The notes beneath the pieces were generated by a model. The model was not told the origin of the DNA and searched no databases. It saw only the letters and a program-made list of their open reading frames with translations. DNA of 64,000 bases from Arachis hypogaea (lineage: Eukaryota; Streptophyta; Magnoliopsida; Fabales; Fabaceae): assembly GCF_003086295.3 (NCBI RefSeq), contig NC_092054.1:16069878-16133877 (forward strand). The letters are read 5' to 3'. Positions 48,101 through 59,079 of this stretch are shown here, piece after piece. Position 1 is the first letter of the stretch; the number at the start of each line of letters is the position of its first letter. Both the position numbers and the translations under genes were made by a program.

Positions 48101-49060
48101 GAAGCGCCCCTCACCTAAGCTTCTCCACTCCTCCTTCACCATCCTCAAGAACCCTTCATGAGTGAACCATGAATTCAGACTTCGAAAAGGTCTCGGCCCC
48201 TTTCGACCCTTGTAGCCTCCATAAGCACTGGGCAATGATTTGACAGCCCTCTTGGTCCACCTCGTAACCTTGTCTTTAGGAACTCTTCTAACCATTCCAA
48301 ACCAACCAACATTCTATCTATGCGACTACAGGATTGGCCTCTGAACCATGTAAACAGGCGGTCAGATAAATCTAGGTCACGAGCCCCATATCCTGGATCC
48401 ATGATATGAAATCCGCTGCTGACCCCGTCAAAGTAGTTGCCCCTTTTCGCTCTTTCACTTTCACGACCTCATTAAAGTCACCCATAAAGCATAAGGGTAC
48501 TTGACATAATCCAGATAAAAAGCTCTGCTCTTCCCACACAATCAGCTTTTCATTCCGAGCATGTGCACCATACACTAAACAGAAAGCACAACGAAATCTA
48601 TTCTTTACCAGTTCCCCCTCCACACACAACCACCTATCTCCTTTATAACAGTTGTCTATCTTAAAACCCGTTTCATCCCACATCAACAGCAGCTCGCCTG
48701 AAGCACCTTCCGCCCCCACATACTCCCATCCTACCGCATTATTTTCCCACAGTTGCACAACATCAAATTTAGTCACTACCTTTTTTTTAGTTTCTATCAG
48801 GCCTAGCATTTGTAGTTTAAAATTTCGCCTAAAATTTTTTACCATACTCAATTTACCAACTTCTGTCAACCCCCTAACATTCTAAGAACTAAAAATCATT
48901 TTAAACTAGTTATACACACCTTACTCCGATTTTTTGGACGACTTCTTCTAGCTTTCTCCTTTTATTTTGCTTGCATTTTCTTTCGGGTTATTGTCTCATT
49001 TTGTGTCTGCAGTATTGCCATAATGTCATCTTTCTCATTGTACTGAACCGCTCCAGATTC
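45191..49060 (-). mobile_element. 5'-truncated L1-type LINE
   Basis: Minus strand, reading from about 49060 down. It has a short C-terminal piece of ORF1, then ORF2 with endonuclease, RT and zf-RVT, a 3' untranslated tail (45343-45191) and the AAT array as tail. ORF1 is mostly absent, which is typical of incomplete target-primed reverse transcription. It differs in sequence from the LINE at 11-17 kb and lacks its terminal RNase H. Confidence 0.88.
45344..48899 (-). pseudogene. LINE ORF2: endonuclease, reverse transcriptase, zf-RVT; decayed
   Basis: ORF2 would start at the ATG at 48899; its sixth codon is already TAG, where a Trp is expected in the NVRGL block. Endonuclease pieces: LGLIETKKK, CFMGDFNEV (about 48480) and LSNHCPV (about 48230, with Asn replacing the usual catalytic-site Asp). 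RT (47436-46618) has LRPISMVGY, KLDFQKAYDRVKWSF, GLRQRDPLSP (Arg where Gly is usual) and LQFADDTILF. The thumb and linker are at 46387-45794. A zf-RVT-like region at 45697-45344 has the STFHLFVGCEISWQVW block. Frameshifts separate these segments near 48400, 48180, 47900, 47450, 46550 and 45750. The protein cannot be made intact. Confidence 0.88.
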
Positions 49061-51011
49061 AACTGCATAGAGATTTAAATTAAATATAGACCTAAAATGT
49101 TTATTGAATCTAAAACCAAAATGAGCGACATTATCATTTATAATGATTAACTTTTTCTTAAGCCTTTAGGTTATCTAAGCAGGGGTTCTCCAAATCTACT
49201 GCATGTAGACGTATATCGAGAGAATTGAATTCACATCTTATAGAGTTATAGATCTCTTAGCAACAGCTAAGATTAGAGTTAGAAGGTTACAAATTAAATA
49301 GTGCCTCGAACTTTATTTTATTTGTTTTGAATTTGAAACATTCTTAATTTCTTTATTCTAATTTTCATGTTATCATGTTTAATTAATTAAGAGAATAAAC
49401 AAGAAACGGCCATTTGAAATATGGAGGTCCGATAATGTTCAATTAATTATTTCTTTAGTATAATCGGAAGGTAAACAAAGAGAAAAAATGCTTCTTCAAC
49501 TTATCCACAGAAAGTAGTAAGAATCAAAGATGACACACATTATCTGAACTTAGTAAGCAATATTATTGCTGTTTTCCCATATCTAGAATTGACATTTTAT
49601 TTTATTTTTTTTTTCATTATAATAATGCCGCTTCTAATAACTAGAAACAAATATTATTGCATTTATTATTCATATAAAATATTAATTCCCAATATGTTTT
49701 ATTCGTGTACTTTTTCAAAGCATTGACATAAACTAAGGCCAGATAGGTTTTTTTTTTTTTAAAAAAAAGGGGAAATGTTTAATATATAACCAAATGAGTA
49801 AGGAACAAGCACAAAAGATAAACAAATATACTCACAAAAAAAAAAAAAGAGTTGTTGAAGAAGATAACTTATAAACTTTCACATGGCAATAAATTTGCAC
49901 TTGAATTAGTATATATTTATAAGGATTTTACTATTTGTTATCGGAGACAGCTAAAAATTGTTCACGTACAACTATTTTAGGTGCAATTTTATATCAAGAT
50001 GTAATTTTATTTTTCTTCTGTCTATATATTCAGAGGTTATATTTTATTTTATTTTTTTGTAACATGATGTCCTATGTTATAAATTGACCCCCAAAATCTC
50101 CAAGGGTCATTTAATTTTTAATTGTTCCCTAATTCTCTTGTCCCAACTCTCTTTGTTGTGTTACTATTATTAGGGAGCGGATGAGGAAGAATAACATCAT
50201 TCAGAACCAACATTATTCGGCTGGACCCGAAAATGAGATAATAATTAACGACAAAATATTTAATTTAATTTACCAAAAGTTTTTTTTTATATATTTTATG
50301 TCTGAACTCTCTAAGTAATTTTTTTTAGGTTATATTAGGTAACTAATAATTTTTTTAAACAATATAAATAACTATCAATCAAATTAAAATACATTATACT
50401 TTTAAATTATCCACCTAAATCTTAATATTAGAATAATCATCACACACCTAATGAAATAAAAATATGATATATCCATTATTCATATTGTTTACTATTTTTA
50501 TTGTCTACTTATATTTTTTTTTTCAAGCCAAGAGGAGCATAATAAGTAGCAATAATGGATCTGTCGGATCAAATGCACCTTAATTTTTCTTATTTGTAAT
50601 TAATTTTGCAAAATAACATAATTCAATTCTTTCTGCAGATTAATTTCTCAATAATGCTGAACAATAATTTACTACTAATTTCTCAAATTTATATTATATA
50701 TTTACCTCAAAATACACTTATTTACAATAATAGACTCAACCTATTAAAATAAAAAAAAATCAAATCCAATCTATTGTGGTGGTAAGTGCCTCTTATTCCA
50801 CTTATTATTCCTTATCCCACTAAGGTTTTTTCATTTTTTTTTTTTGGTAAGTAGCATGAACAATCAAGAAGCAAAGGGTAGCTCATGGACATAAGTTCAA
50901 CATAGTTGTATAAAAGATAATCAAACTAAGGCCAAATTAAATAAAAAAAACATCTCTAAATTAAATATCAAAGAGCAACACCTATACATATACCATATCC
51001 TACATACTAAC
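49061..51011. other. AT-rich intergenic spacer
   Basis: No gene, RNA or element border recognised. Confidence 0.5.
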
Positions 51012-51019
51012 AATATATA

Positions 51020-51687
51020 CTGGGACAGATCCAAAAATATTATTATGAGATGGCTAATAATATATATAATATTAAAAAATTATGTAAAAAATTATATAAT
51101 ATAAAATGTATTACAAAAATATATCGATAGAGAATATATTTTAAAGTGCAAAAAATATGTGTGTACTTTTTACTAACGAAGTGGTCGATTTTTAGTATCA
51201 TAAAATTCATTGATAATAGAATCTGTATCGAATTTTTTAGCAAATTTTTTTCAATATAATTAAAAAATAATTAGTAAAAAATTTATCTTTTATTTTGTTT
51301 CTGAGTCATTCTTCACAATATTCATAGTTGAAAAAGATTTTTCAGTTGTAGCAGTTGAAATAGAGAGAATTAATACCAAATGAATCAAGAAAAACGATCA
51401 CAAGAAGAAAAAGAATCCACTTAATGGAATTTAAAAAATTTTATTTAATTAAAAAAATTAGTAATAATATTTTTTTAAATTTTTTTAATATTGTTAATTT
51501 GTTACTCACTTTTTAGATATTAAAAATCATTAGTATTTAAGTTGGACTAGACTTTTATTTATACTAGACTAAATATTAAATAATTTTTTTAAAAAATTAA
51601 ATCATACTTAATAATTTATTACTATTAATTTTTTTTTTAAAAAAGCTGGGGTTCGAGGCCTCCACTTGTCCCATATGTCTGTCCCTG
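51020..51687 (-). mobile_element. internally deleted hAT transposon with perfect 8-bp target duplication
   Basis: A 668-bp element. Ends are CTGGGACAGA at the left, and CAGGGACAGA reading in from the right. The octamer AATATATA directly flanks both sides (51012-51019 and 51688-51695). Because the duplicated site is itself a simple AT sequence, chance cannot be wholly excluded, but the inverted ends and the transposase remnant inside support it. Confidence 0.8.
51165..51376 (-). pseudogene. hAT transposase C-terminal dimerisation-domain remnant
   Basis: The minus strand reads LILSISTATTEKSFSTMNIVKN at about 51374-51310. This is the hallmark start of the hAT C-terminal dimerisation domain (STATTERSFS-type) of the zf-TTF/MYM group of plant hAT transposases. 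A frameshift follows, then recognisable fragments of the acidic tail (about 51230-51165). The rest of the transposase, including the BED or TTF zinc finger and catalytic core, is missing, so it is non-functional. Confidence 0.75.
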
Positions 51688-51695
51688 AATATATA

Positions 51696-52478
51696 TAACA
51701 AGCCACCCCCAATCCAATCATCCTTCTTATATTGAAATGCTTCCACATGCAACTCATGATTCCATTTTTGATAAATATATATATATATAATCATTCATTT
51801 GTCTTTTTTTATTAGTTTAAATTTATGGTAGAAGTAGTTTCATGATATGGTATGGTATCAAAATTTCTATAACTGAAAGTCTATAAAATTCGATTTTTAT
51901 GAACTCTAAAAGAAAACGAATTTTAGCACAACGCAAAAACAAATAAAAGGAAAAAAGTCAATACAGAAAAGTCAAGCAAATTCAAAAAGAAATTTTTGTT
52001 TGAGGAAATGCAAGATATAACCATTAATATATTTTTTTTATCGGCTTAAATTTTTGACAAAAAAAAAGTAATTTTACGATAATTTTGTGCAAACATTAAT
52101 TAGCAACCCCATTTCCCAGCCTTTTGGCATTCACATTAAGAGAGGGTGTACATGTTGGGTATATAGTATGAGAAGATGACAAAATCTTATATTTGTGTAG
52201 TGGTTTCAAGGCACGATTAGATCACTTTCTTTAGAGAGATATTTGTCCCCACACTTAGTTGCTATAGGGTTGATGACAATACTCTTCCAGGATACAATGA
52301 AACCTAAGAATTTCTTAATTAGCAATAGTAAGAAATTCTCAACTCTCTTGAACAAAGAAAATCTCTTAATGGTTGAGTAAATTGTACACTTAGTACTACA
52401 AATCTGAAATAGTGGATAAGGACTTATTATACATATTGCACGTAGTAATTATGATTAGTTACGTATACAAATGGTTGT
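51696..52478. other. AT-rich spacer
   Basis: Nothing coding seen. The part from about 52130 onward is less AT-rich and could belong to an unrecognised LTR interrupted by the gypsy element that follows. Confidence 0.4.
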
Positions 52479-52667
52479 GTCTTTTCTATTGCCAATAGAT
52501 ACAATGTTTTGAACATACACAACTCTTAAAGAGTTGTATCCCTTTAGCCAATAGACACAATGTTTTGAACATATACAATCCTTAAAGAGTAATGTCCTTT
52601 TAGCCAATAGACACAATATTTTAAACATACACAATCCTTAAAAAGTTGTGTCCCTTCAACCAAATGG
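52479..52667. repeat. 56-bp tandem repeat, three units plus a partial fourth
   Basis: Units at about 52479-52534, 52535-52590 and 52591-52646, then a partial. Each contains GCCAATAGACACAATGTTTT and a CTTAAAGAGT-type ending, with a few differences per unit. It is followed by a perfect palindrome AAACGGTTAGTAACCGTTT (52673-52691) and an AT-rich self-complementary (ATTAAT)-type stretch. Confidence 0.8.
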
Positions 52668-52902
52668 TACTAAACGGTTAGTAACCGTTTATTAATATTA
52701 ATAATATTAATAATAATATTAATAATATTAATTAATAAAATTTGTAAATACCCTTTAGTACCTGCGCAAGATTTGGAATCCATTATAACTTAATCAAGAA
52801 TTGTAAGGAGTAGTACTGATAAGCAAGAATTAGAATTAGTTATTAGCACTTCGCACAGAGTCTAAGATAGTTAATACCGTTAAGAGTGATACATTAGCAT
52901 TA

Positions 52903-53452
52903 TGTCACGGTAAATTTTAAAAGGTTAGATTTAACAGTGTTTGTATAGTTTTCTGGAGTGTTTGAGAATACTCTAGATGGTTCCGGAACGTTCTAGAATG
53001 TTCTAAAAGGTCCCGAAATACCCTAGAAGGTTCTAGAAGACTCTGGAAGGTCATAGAGTATTCTAGAAGAGTGTAGATGTATATAGAAGTATAAAGAGTG
53101 GTATGGAATAATCTAGAAACATTTAGAGGGTTGTGGTAGGATAGATATTTGTAAAGAAGGTTCTGGATGATTAATCTGGACCGTTAATTAGATTTAATCC
53201 TAACCATACATTGAGGAGGTGGATGGATATAAATAGGGGTGAGAGTTAGAGTTTGGGTGTGTGTGAATCATTTGTAACCACACTTGAGCAATAAAGTGTT
53301 CTTCCACTAAAGCTTCATTTCTCTTGTGTTCTCTTGTATTCTTAGCTTTCTAGCTAAGTATTGAGGGTTAGGCTGTCTTGGTCTTAGCTCAAGAGGTTGA
53401 GTAAGTCCGAGTGCCGGCACGGTAGCGTTGGAGTGTGTCCAAGGCCGTGACA
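52903..53452 (+). repeat. 5' LTR of the gypsy element
   Basis: 550 bp. It contains a run of GGTTCTAGAA/TTCTGGAAGG-type short repeats (52960-53060) and a TATAAATAGG box at 53229-53238. Part of the short-repeat run is missing from the 3' LTR. Confidence 0.93.
53229..53238 (+). promoter_or_regulatory. TATA box in the gypsy 5' LTR
   Basis: TATAAATAGG about 325 bases into the LTR, conserved in the 3' LTR near 58852, so the likely element promoter. Confidence 0.7.
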
Positions 53453-53455
53453 ATT

Positions 53456-53466
53456 TGGTATCAGAG
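53456..53466 (+). other. primer-binding site, tRNA-Met type
   Basis: TGGTATCAGAG three bases after the 5' LTR. A second, slightly changed copy (TGGTATCCGAG) follows the partial LTR at 54062, and an inverted copy lies near 53930. Confidence 0.85.
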
Positions 53467-53599
53467 TAAGGTTCGAGAGGGAGCACAAGTGATTTGTGGG
53501 TATGGTTCTAGTATCACCATGGAGCATATTGAGTCTCAAAGGGGAAGGAATGCTATTCCTTCTCAATGGGGAGGCAAGAAGGTCCGTTCTTCAAGTAAG

Positions 53600-54400
53600 A
53601 GCTTTAAGGAATTCTCAAGCTTCTCTTCGATTTGGAGCATGCTTTCTTTGAAAGCATCTAGTTCTCCTAACACGTGAGCCTCGAGGGTCTCCTTATCATG
53701 TTCTATCCTTTGGAAATGCTCATTCATAGAGGATAGAATATTCTCCAACACAGAAACTCTCTCTTCTAGGAAGTTAGAGTCCTTACCTCTAGGCTCACTT
53801 GAAGAACGGACTTTCTTGCTTCCCCATTGAGAAGGAATAGCATTCCTTCCCCTTTGAGACTCAATATGCTCCATGGTGATACTAGAAGCCATACCCATAA
53901 ATCACTTGTGCTCCCTCTCGAACCTTGCTTGGATACCAAATTGTCACGGCCTTGGACACACTCCAACGCTACCGTGCTGGCACTCGGTCTTAGCTCAAGA
54001 GGTTGAGTAAGTCCGAGTGCCGGCACGGTAGCGTTGGAGTGTGTCCAAGGCCGTGACAATTTGGTATCCGAGTAAAGTTTGAGAGGGAGCACAAGTGATT
54101 TGTGGGTATGGCTTCTAGTATCACCATGGAGCATATTGAGTCTCAAAGGGGAAGGAATGCTATTCCTTCTCAATGGGGAGGCAAGAAGGTTCGTTCTTTA
54201 AGTGAGCCTAGAGGTAAGGACTCTAACTTCCTAGAAGAGAGAGTTTTTGTGTTGGAGAATGTTCTATCCTCTATGGATGAGCGTTTCCAAAGGATAGAAC
54301 ATGATAAGGAGACCCTCGAGGCTCACGTGTTAGGAGAACTAGATGCTTTCAAAGAAAGCATGCTCCAAATCGAAGAGAAGCTTGAGAATTCCTTAAAGCT
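53600..54400. repeat. large inverted repeat of LTR end, primer site and gag start
   Basis: Left arm 53600-53987 is the reverse complement of right arm 54013-54400, each 388 bases with about 95% identity by eye. The 25-base loop (53988-54012) is LTR-end sequence. The right arm carries the last part of an LTR, a primer-binding site and about the first 97 gag codons. To the left of the inverted arm there is also a direct copy of the same leader (53381-53596), attached to the full 5' LTR. Confidence 0.93.
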
Positions 54401-57400
54401 ATTTGAGGAAGTTCGAGTTTGGTTCGAGGAGGCAAAATCTCGACCAACCATTATAAGGGAGACGACAAAGATTGATCTCCCCAAGCCAAAGGAGTTCAAG
54501 GGCGTAAGGGATGCTCGCGAGGTGGAGAACTTCCTATGGCAAATGGAGAGGTACTTCGAAGGCCAAGGGGTGGTCGAAGAAGCAATAAAGGTACACACTG
54601 CAGCTCTCTACCTTTCTGATAATGCTACTTTGTGGTGGAGGAGAAAGTGCGTAGATATGGAAAAGGGTACTTGCAACATAGCCACATGGGAAGATTTCAA
54701 AAGGGAGTTGAAAAGACAATTCTTCCCTGAGAATGTGGTTTATGAAGCAAGGAAGAAGTTGAGGGAGTTGAAGCACAAGAGTACGATTAGCGACTACATA
54801 AAGGAGTTCACTACTCTCACGCTTCAAATCCCCAACTTAGCATCAGAGGATGCATTGTTCTTCTTCATTGATGGACTCCAACCTTGGGCAAAGCAAGAAC
54901 TACAAAGAAGGAATGTTAAGGATGTCGATGAGGCCATCATGGTGGCCAAATCACTCATTGAGTATCATAGGGGAGACTCTAAACCCAAGTCATCCTCCAA
55001 GCCTAGTTCTACTAAAGGTGGGGGAGACAAAGGAAAGAGTTTCTCAACCAAGAAAGAAGGAAAATACTCTTCAAAGAAAGAGTACGAAGAAAAGAAAAAG
55101 GCTTTCGTGCCCAAAGGAGGATGCTTCGTGTGCAAGGGACCACACCAAATGAAGGATTGTCCCAAGCTAGGGACTTTGGCATCTATCGCCGAGGAACGAG
55201 AAGCTCAAACTCAAGTAACTGAGTGTGTTGGATCTATCCAACACATGAATGATGTGAAGGGCAAAGAGGCAAGCACTACAGAAAAGAAAGGCTTGATGTA
55301 TGTCAAAGCCTTTATCAATGAAAAACCCGTCATGGCTATGATCGACACTGGTGCTACACACAACTTCATCACGCCTGATGAAGCAAAGAGGCTTGAGTTG
55401 AAGATCACCGAAAAGAATGGCTGGTTCAAACCCGTGAATACCAAGGGCGAACCCCTTAAGGGAGTAGCAAAAGGGGTTGAAATGATTCTTGGTTCTTGGA
55501 AGGGCCTTGTGGATTTCTCAGTAGCACCCATGGACGATTTTAAAATATTCATTGGACTCAATTTGCAAAAGAAAGCAAATATAATACCTATGCCATACTA
55601 CGACGTAGTATGCGTCATGGAGAAAGGGTCTCCATGCATGGTCCCTACAGTCTCTAAAGTTGGCGGACCACCGATACTGTCTGTCATGCAACTCAAGAAA
55701 GGGTTCAAGAAGGAAGAGACTACATATTTGGCTCTATTATAAGAGGAGTCAACATCTGAAAGAGAAGATGTTCCTCCCAAAATCAAGGAAGTCCTTGAAG
55801 AAAATAAGGATGTGATGCCTCCCGAGTTGCCAAAACAACTACCACCTAGGAGGAAGGTGGACCACAAGATTGAATTGGAGTTAGGAGCAAAGCCGCCCGC
55901 CTCAACACCTTATAGGATGGCACCGCCAGAACTCGATGAGTTGAAGAAGCAACTCAAGGATTTGCTAGATGTTGAGTTCATCCGTCCATCGAAGGCACCT
56001 TATGGCGCACCAGTCTTGTTCCAAAAGAAGCATGATGGTTCATCGAGACTTTGCATCGACTATCGAGCACTTAACAAGGTAACCATCAAAAACAAATACC
56101 CCATTCCTTTGATAGCTGATTTGTTTGATCAACTTGGTAGAGCTAAGTGGTTCTCAAAGCTAGATTTGAGGTCAGGATATCACCAAGTAAGAATTGCCGA
56201 TGGTGATGAACCTAAGACCACGTGTGTCACGAGGTATGGATCATATGAGTGGTTGGTGATGCCTTTTGGCTTGACCAATTCTCCTGCGACCTTCTGTACC
56301 TTAATGAATGAGATTTTTCGACCTTACCTTGATCGGTTTGTAGTGGTCTACTTGGATGACATTGTTGTCTATAGCAATACTTTGGAGGAACATGTAGAAC
56401 ACTTACGAACCGTGTTCAAGATCTTGCGAGAGAATAACCTATATGTGAAGAAGGAAAAGTGTTCCTTTGCAAGGGACGAAGTCCACTTCTTGGGATACAT
56501 CATTAAAGATGGAACTCTCTGCATGGATCAAGGAAAAGTGAAGGCTATCAAAGAGTGGGAACCTCCAAACAAGGTATCTGAATTGAGGTCATTTCTTGGG
56601 TTGGCTAATTACTATTGGAGGTTTATCAAGGGATACTCCGCCAAGGCTGCACCATTAACTGATCTTCTCAAGAAGAACCACTCTTGGGAATGGTCAAAGG
56701 AGTGTCAAAAGGCTTTTGATGAGTTGAAGGCTGCTATCACAGAAGGACCAATACTAGCACTACCCGACTACTCAAAGGTGTTTGAAGTCCACACTGATGC
56801 TTCTGACTACGCTATTGGAGGAGTTCTGATACAAGAAGGACATCCTATTGCCTTTGAGAGTCACAAGTTGAATGATACAGAGAGGCGATACACTGTCCAA
56901 GAGAAGGAGATGACTGCGGTGGTGCATTGTCTGAGAACTTGGCGTCACTACTTGCTTGGTTCACACTTCATCGTCAAGACTTCTTGGCTGAGTTTGATTT
57001 CGAATTCGAATACAAGTCAGGCAAGACTAATGTGGTAGCAGATGCGCTGAGTCGCAAGGCTGAGTTAGCGGCCATTTCTATGGTTGAAGGAGATATTATG
57101 CATATCATCAAGGAATGGTTGCATCACGATCCATTAGCCAAGAAGTTGGTGGAGTTGGCTAGAGAAGGTAAGACCAAAAGATTTTGGTTAAAAAATGACC
57201 TTCTCTACACTAAAAGGAGAAGACTATACGTCCCTAAATGGGAAAATCTAAGAAGAAAATTAGTGAGGGAATGCCATGACACCAAGTGGGCTGGTCACCA
57301 AGGTCAGCGAAGGACCTTGGCACTCATTGAATCTTCTTATTATTGGCCTCAAATGAGAGATGAAGTGGAGAGCTATGTGAAGACTTGTCTTGTGTGCCAA

Positions 57401-58504
57401 CAAGATATGATTGAAAACAAGACACCAAGCGGGTTGTTGGAACCTCTGCCTCCATCAGAGCGACCGTGGGAAAGTGTCTCTCTAGATTTCATCTCTGCCT
57501 TACCGAAGTCCGAGGGGTTTGAATCTATTCTCGTGGTAGTGGATCAATTTTCGAAGTATACTACCTTTATACCTGCCCCTACTGACTACACTGCAGAGGA
57601 AGCAGCACGACTATTCTTCAAGAATGTGGTGAAGTACTGGGGATTGCCTAAGAGCATCATTAATGATCGAGATCCATGCTTCACAGGACGACTATGGACA
57701 GAGTTGTTCAAACTTCTTGGGTCGGAGCTTCATTTCTCAACAAGCTTCCATCCTCAAACCGATGGACAGACTGAGAGAGTGAATGCCTTACTTGAGTGTT
57801 ACTTGAGGCATTTTTTAAGCGCTAATCAGAAGGATTGGACAAAACTCCTAGACATTGCTCAATTCTCATACAATCTGCAAAGGAGTGAGTCTACAGGGAA
57901 GAGCCCATTCGAGATTGTGACTGGACAACAGCCGCTTACACCTCACTCTCTTTTTTCCTCTTACTCAGGGAAGAGCCCTGGAGCTTATCATATGATTAAG
58001 TCATGGGAAGAACAAGCAGATGTCACTCGTTCTTACCTCGACAAAGCTGCCAAGAGGATGAAGAAATGGGCAGATAAGAAGAGGAGGCATGCAAGCTATC
58101 AAGTGGGAGACAAGGTAATGATCAAACTTCTTCCACAATAATTCAAAGCCTTTCGCAAGGTTCATAAGGGCTTAATCCGCAAATACGAAGGGCCATTTGA
58201 GATCATTAGACGTGTTGGGGAGGTTGCTTACAAAGTACAACTCCCTCCCTCTATGAAGATCCACCCGGTCTTCCATGTGAGTATGCTTAAGCCATATCAT
58301 GGAGACCAAGACGAACCGAGTAGAGGTGACTCAAGTCGCGCTCCGCCTGTGGTAATTAGATCCTTTGATAAAGAAATCGAAGAGATCTTAGCTAATCGCA
58401 TCGTGCGACGAAGAGGGGTGCCACCAAGTATCCAATACTTGATCAAGTGGAAAGGGCTCCCGATAACCGAAGCTAGCTGGGAAACTCGCGAAGATCTGTG
58501 GTAA
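54108..58504 (+). pseudogene. gypsy gag-pol polyprotein, three stops and one deletion
   Basis: Starts at ATG 54108 (MASSITMEHIES). Gag reaches about 55100, with a coiled coil and the LWWRRKCVDME block. Next are the CCHC knuckle CFVCKGPHQMKDC (about 55119-55160), protease with IDTGATHNF (about 55341), RT with [22 protein letters not shown] and [11 protein letters not shown] (about 56340-56375), RNase H from [12 protein letters not shown] (about 56788), and integrase with LDFISALP, NDRDPCF and DGQTERVN (catalytic acids kept). A chromodomain follows at about 58375-58490, with YLIKWKGLPITEASWE. Breaks: TAA at 55740, a frame-changing deletion at about 56990 in RNase H, TAA at 58139, and TAA at 58502 at the chromodomain end. 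All three stops would be cured by CAA, so they fit C-to-T change. The chromodomain in relatives targets heterochromatin. Confidence 0.94.
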
Positions 58505-58575
58505 TTCCAATAACACCTAGAGCGCTATCATGAACAGAACGCGACGAGGACGTCTGCGCATTAGGTGGGGGAGAA

Positions 58576-59075
58576 TGTCACGGTAAATTTTAGAAGGTTA
58601 GATTTAACAATGTTTGTATAGTTTTCTGGAGTGTTTGAGAATACTCTAGATGGTTCCGAAACGTTCTGGAAGGTCATAGAGTATTCTAGAAGAGTGTAGA
58701 TGTATATAGAAGTATAAAGAGTGGTATGGAATAATCTAGAAACATTTAGAGAGTTGTGGTAGGATAGATATTTGTAAAGAAGGTTCTGGATGATTAATCT
58801 GGACCGTTGATTAGATTTAATCCTAACCATTCATTGAGAAGGCGGATGGATATAAATAGGGGTGAGAGTTAGAGTTTGGGTATGTGTGAATCATTTGTAA
58901 CCACACTTGAGCAATAAAGTGTTCTTCCACCAAAGCTTCATTTCTCTTGTGTTCTCTTGTATTCTTAGCTTTCTTGCTAAGTATTGAGAGTTAGGCTGAC
59001 TTGGTCTTAGTTCAAGAGGTTGAGTAAGTCTGAGTGCCGGCACGATAGCGTTGGAGTGTGTCCAAAACCGTGACA
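58576..59075 (+). repeat. 3' LTR of the gypsy element
   Basis: 500 bp, TGTCACGG to CCGTGACA. It is shorter than the 5' LTR because part of the GGTTCTAGAA-type repeat run is missing (compare 52995-53035 with 58660-58670). Confidence 0.93.
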
Positions 59076-59079
59076 ATTA

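Larger units (their letters stand above)
52903..59075 (+). mobile_element. Ty3/gypsy chromodomain element with rearranged leader
   Basis: LTRs are bounded by the 8-bp inverted ends TGTCACGG/CCGTGACA. A primer-binding site and a polypurine tract (AGGTGGGGGAGAA, 58563-58575) are present. Only four bases, ATTA, match outside both ends (52899-52902 and 59076-59079); five would be usual. Coding is gag, protease, RT, RNase H, integrase, then a chromodomain. A Galadriel/Monkey-type chromovirus is the best match by motif (inference). The leader contains an inverted duplication. It is non-autonomous. Confidence 0.94.

Noticed and set aside
52479..52667. CRISPR-like array
   Set aside because: Units are adjacent 56-bp tandem repeats without unique spacers, and the DNA is from a plant.
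53384..54173. Minus-strand open frames at the start of the second gypsy element
   Set aside because: They are shadow readings of the inverted gag copies; only the inverted-repeat structure is real.
52903..59075. Endogenous pararetrovirus
   Set aside because: True LTRs, an integrase with D, D and E and a chromodomain identify a gypsy retrotransposon; no movement-protein or viral coat motif was seen.
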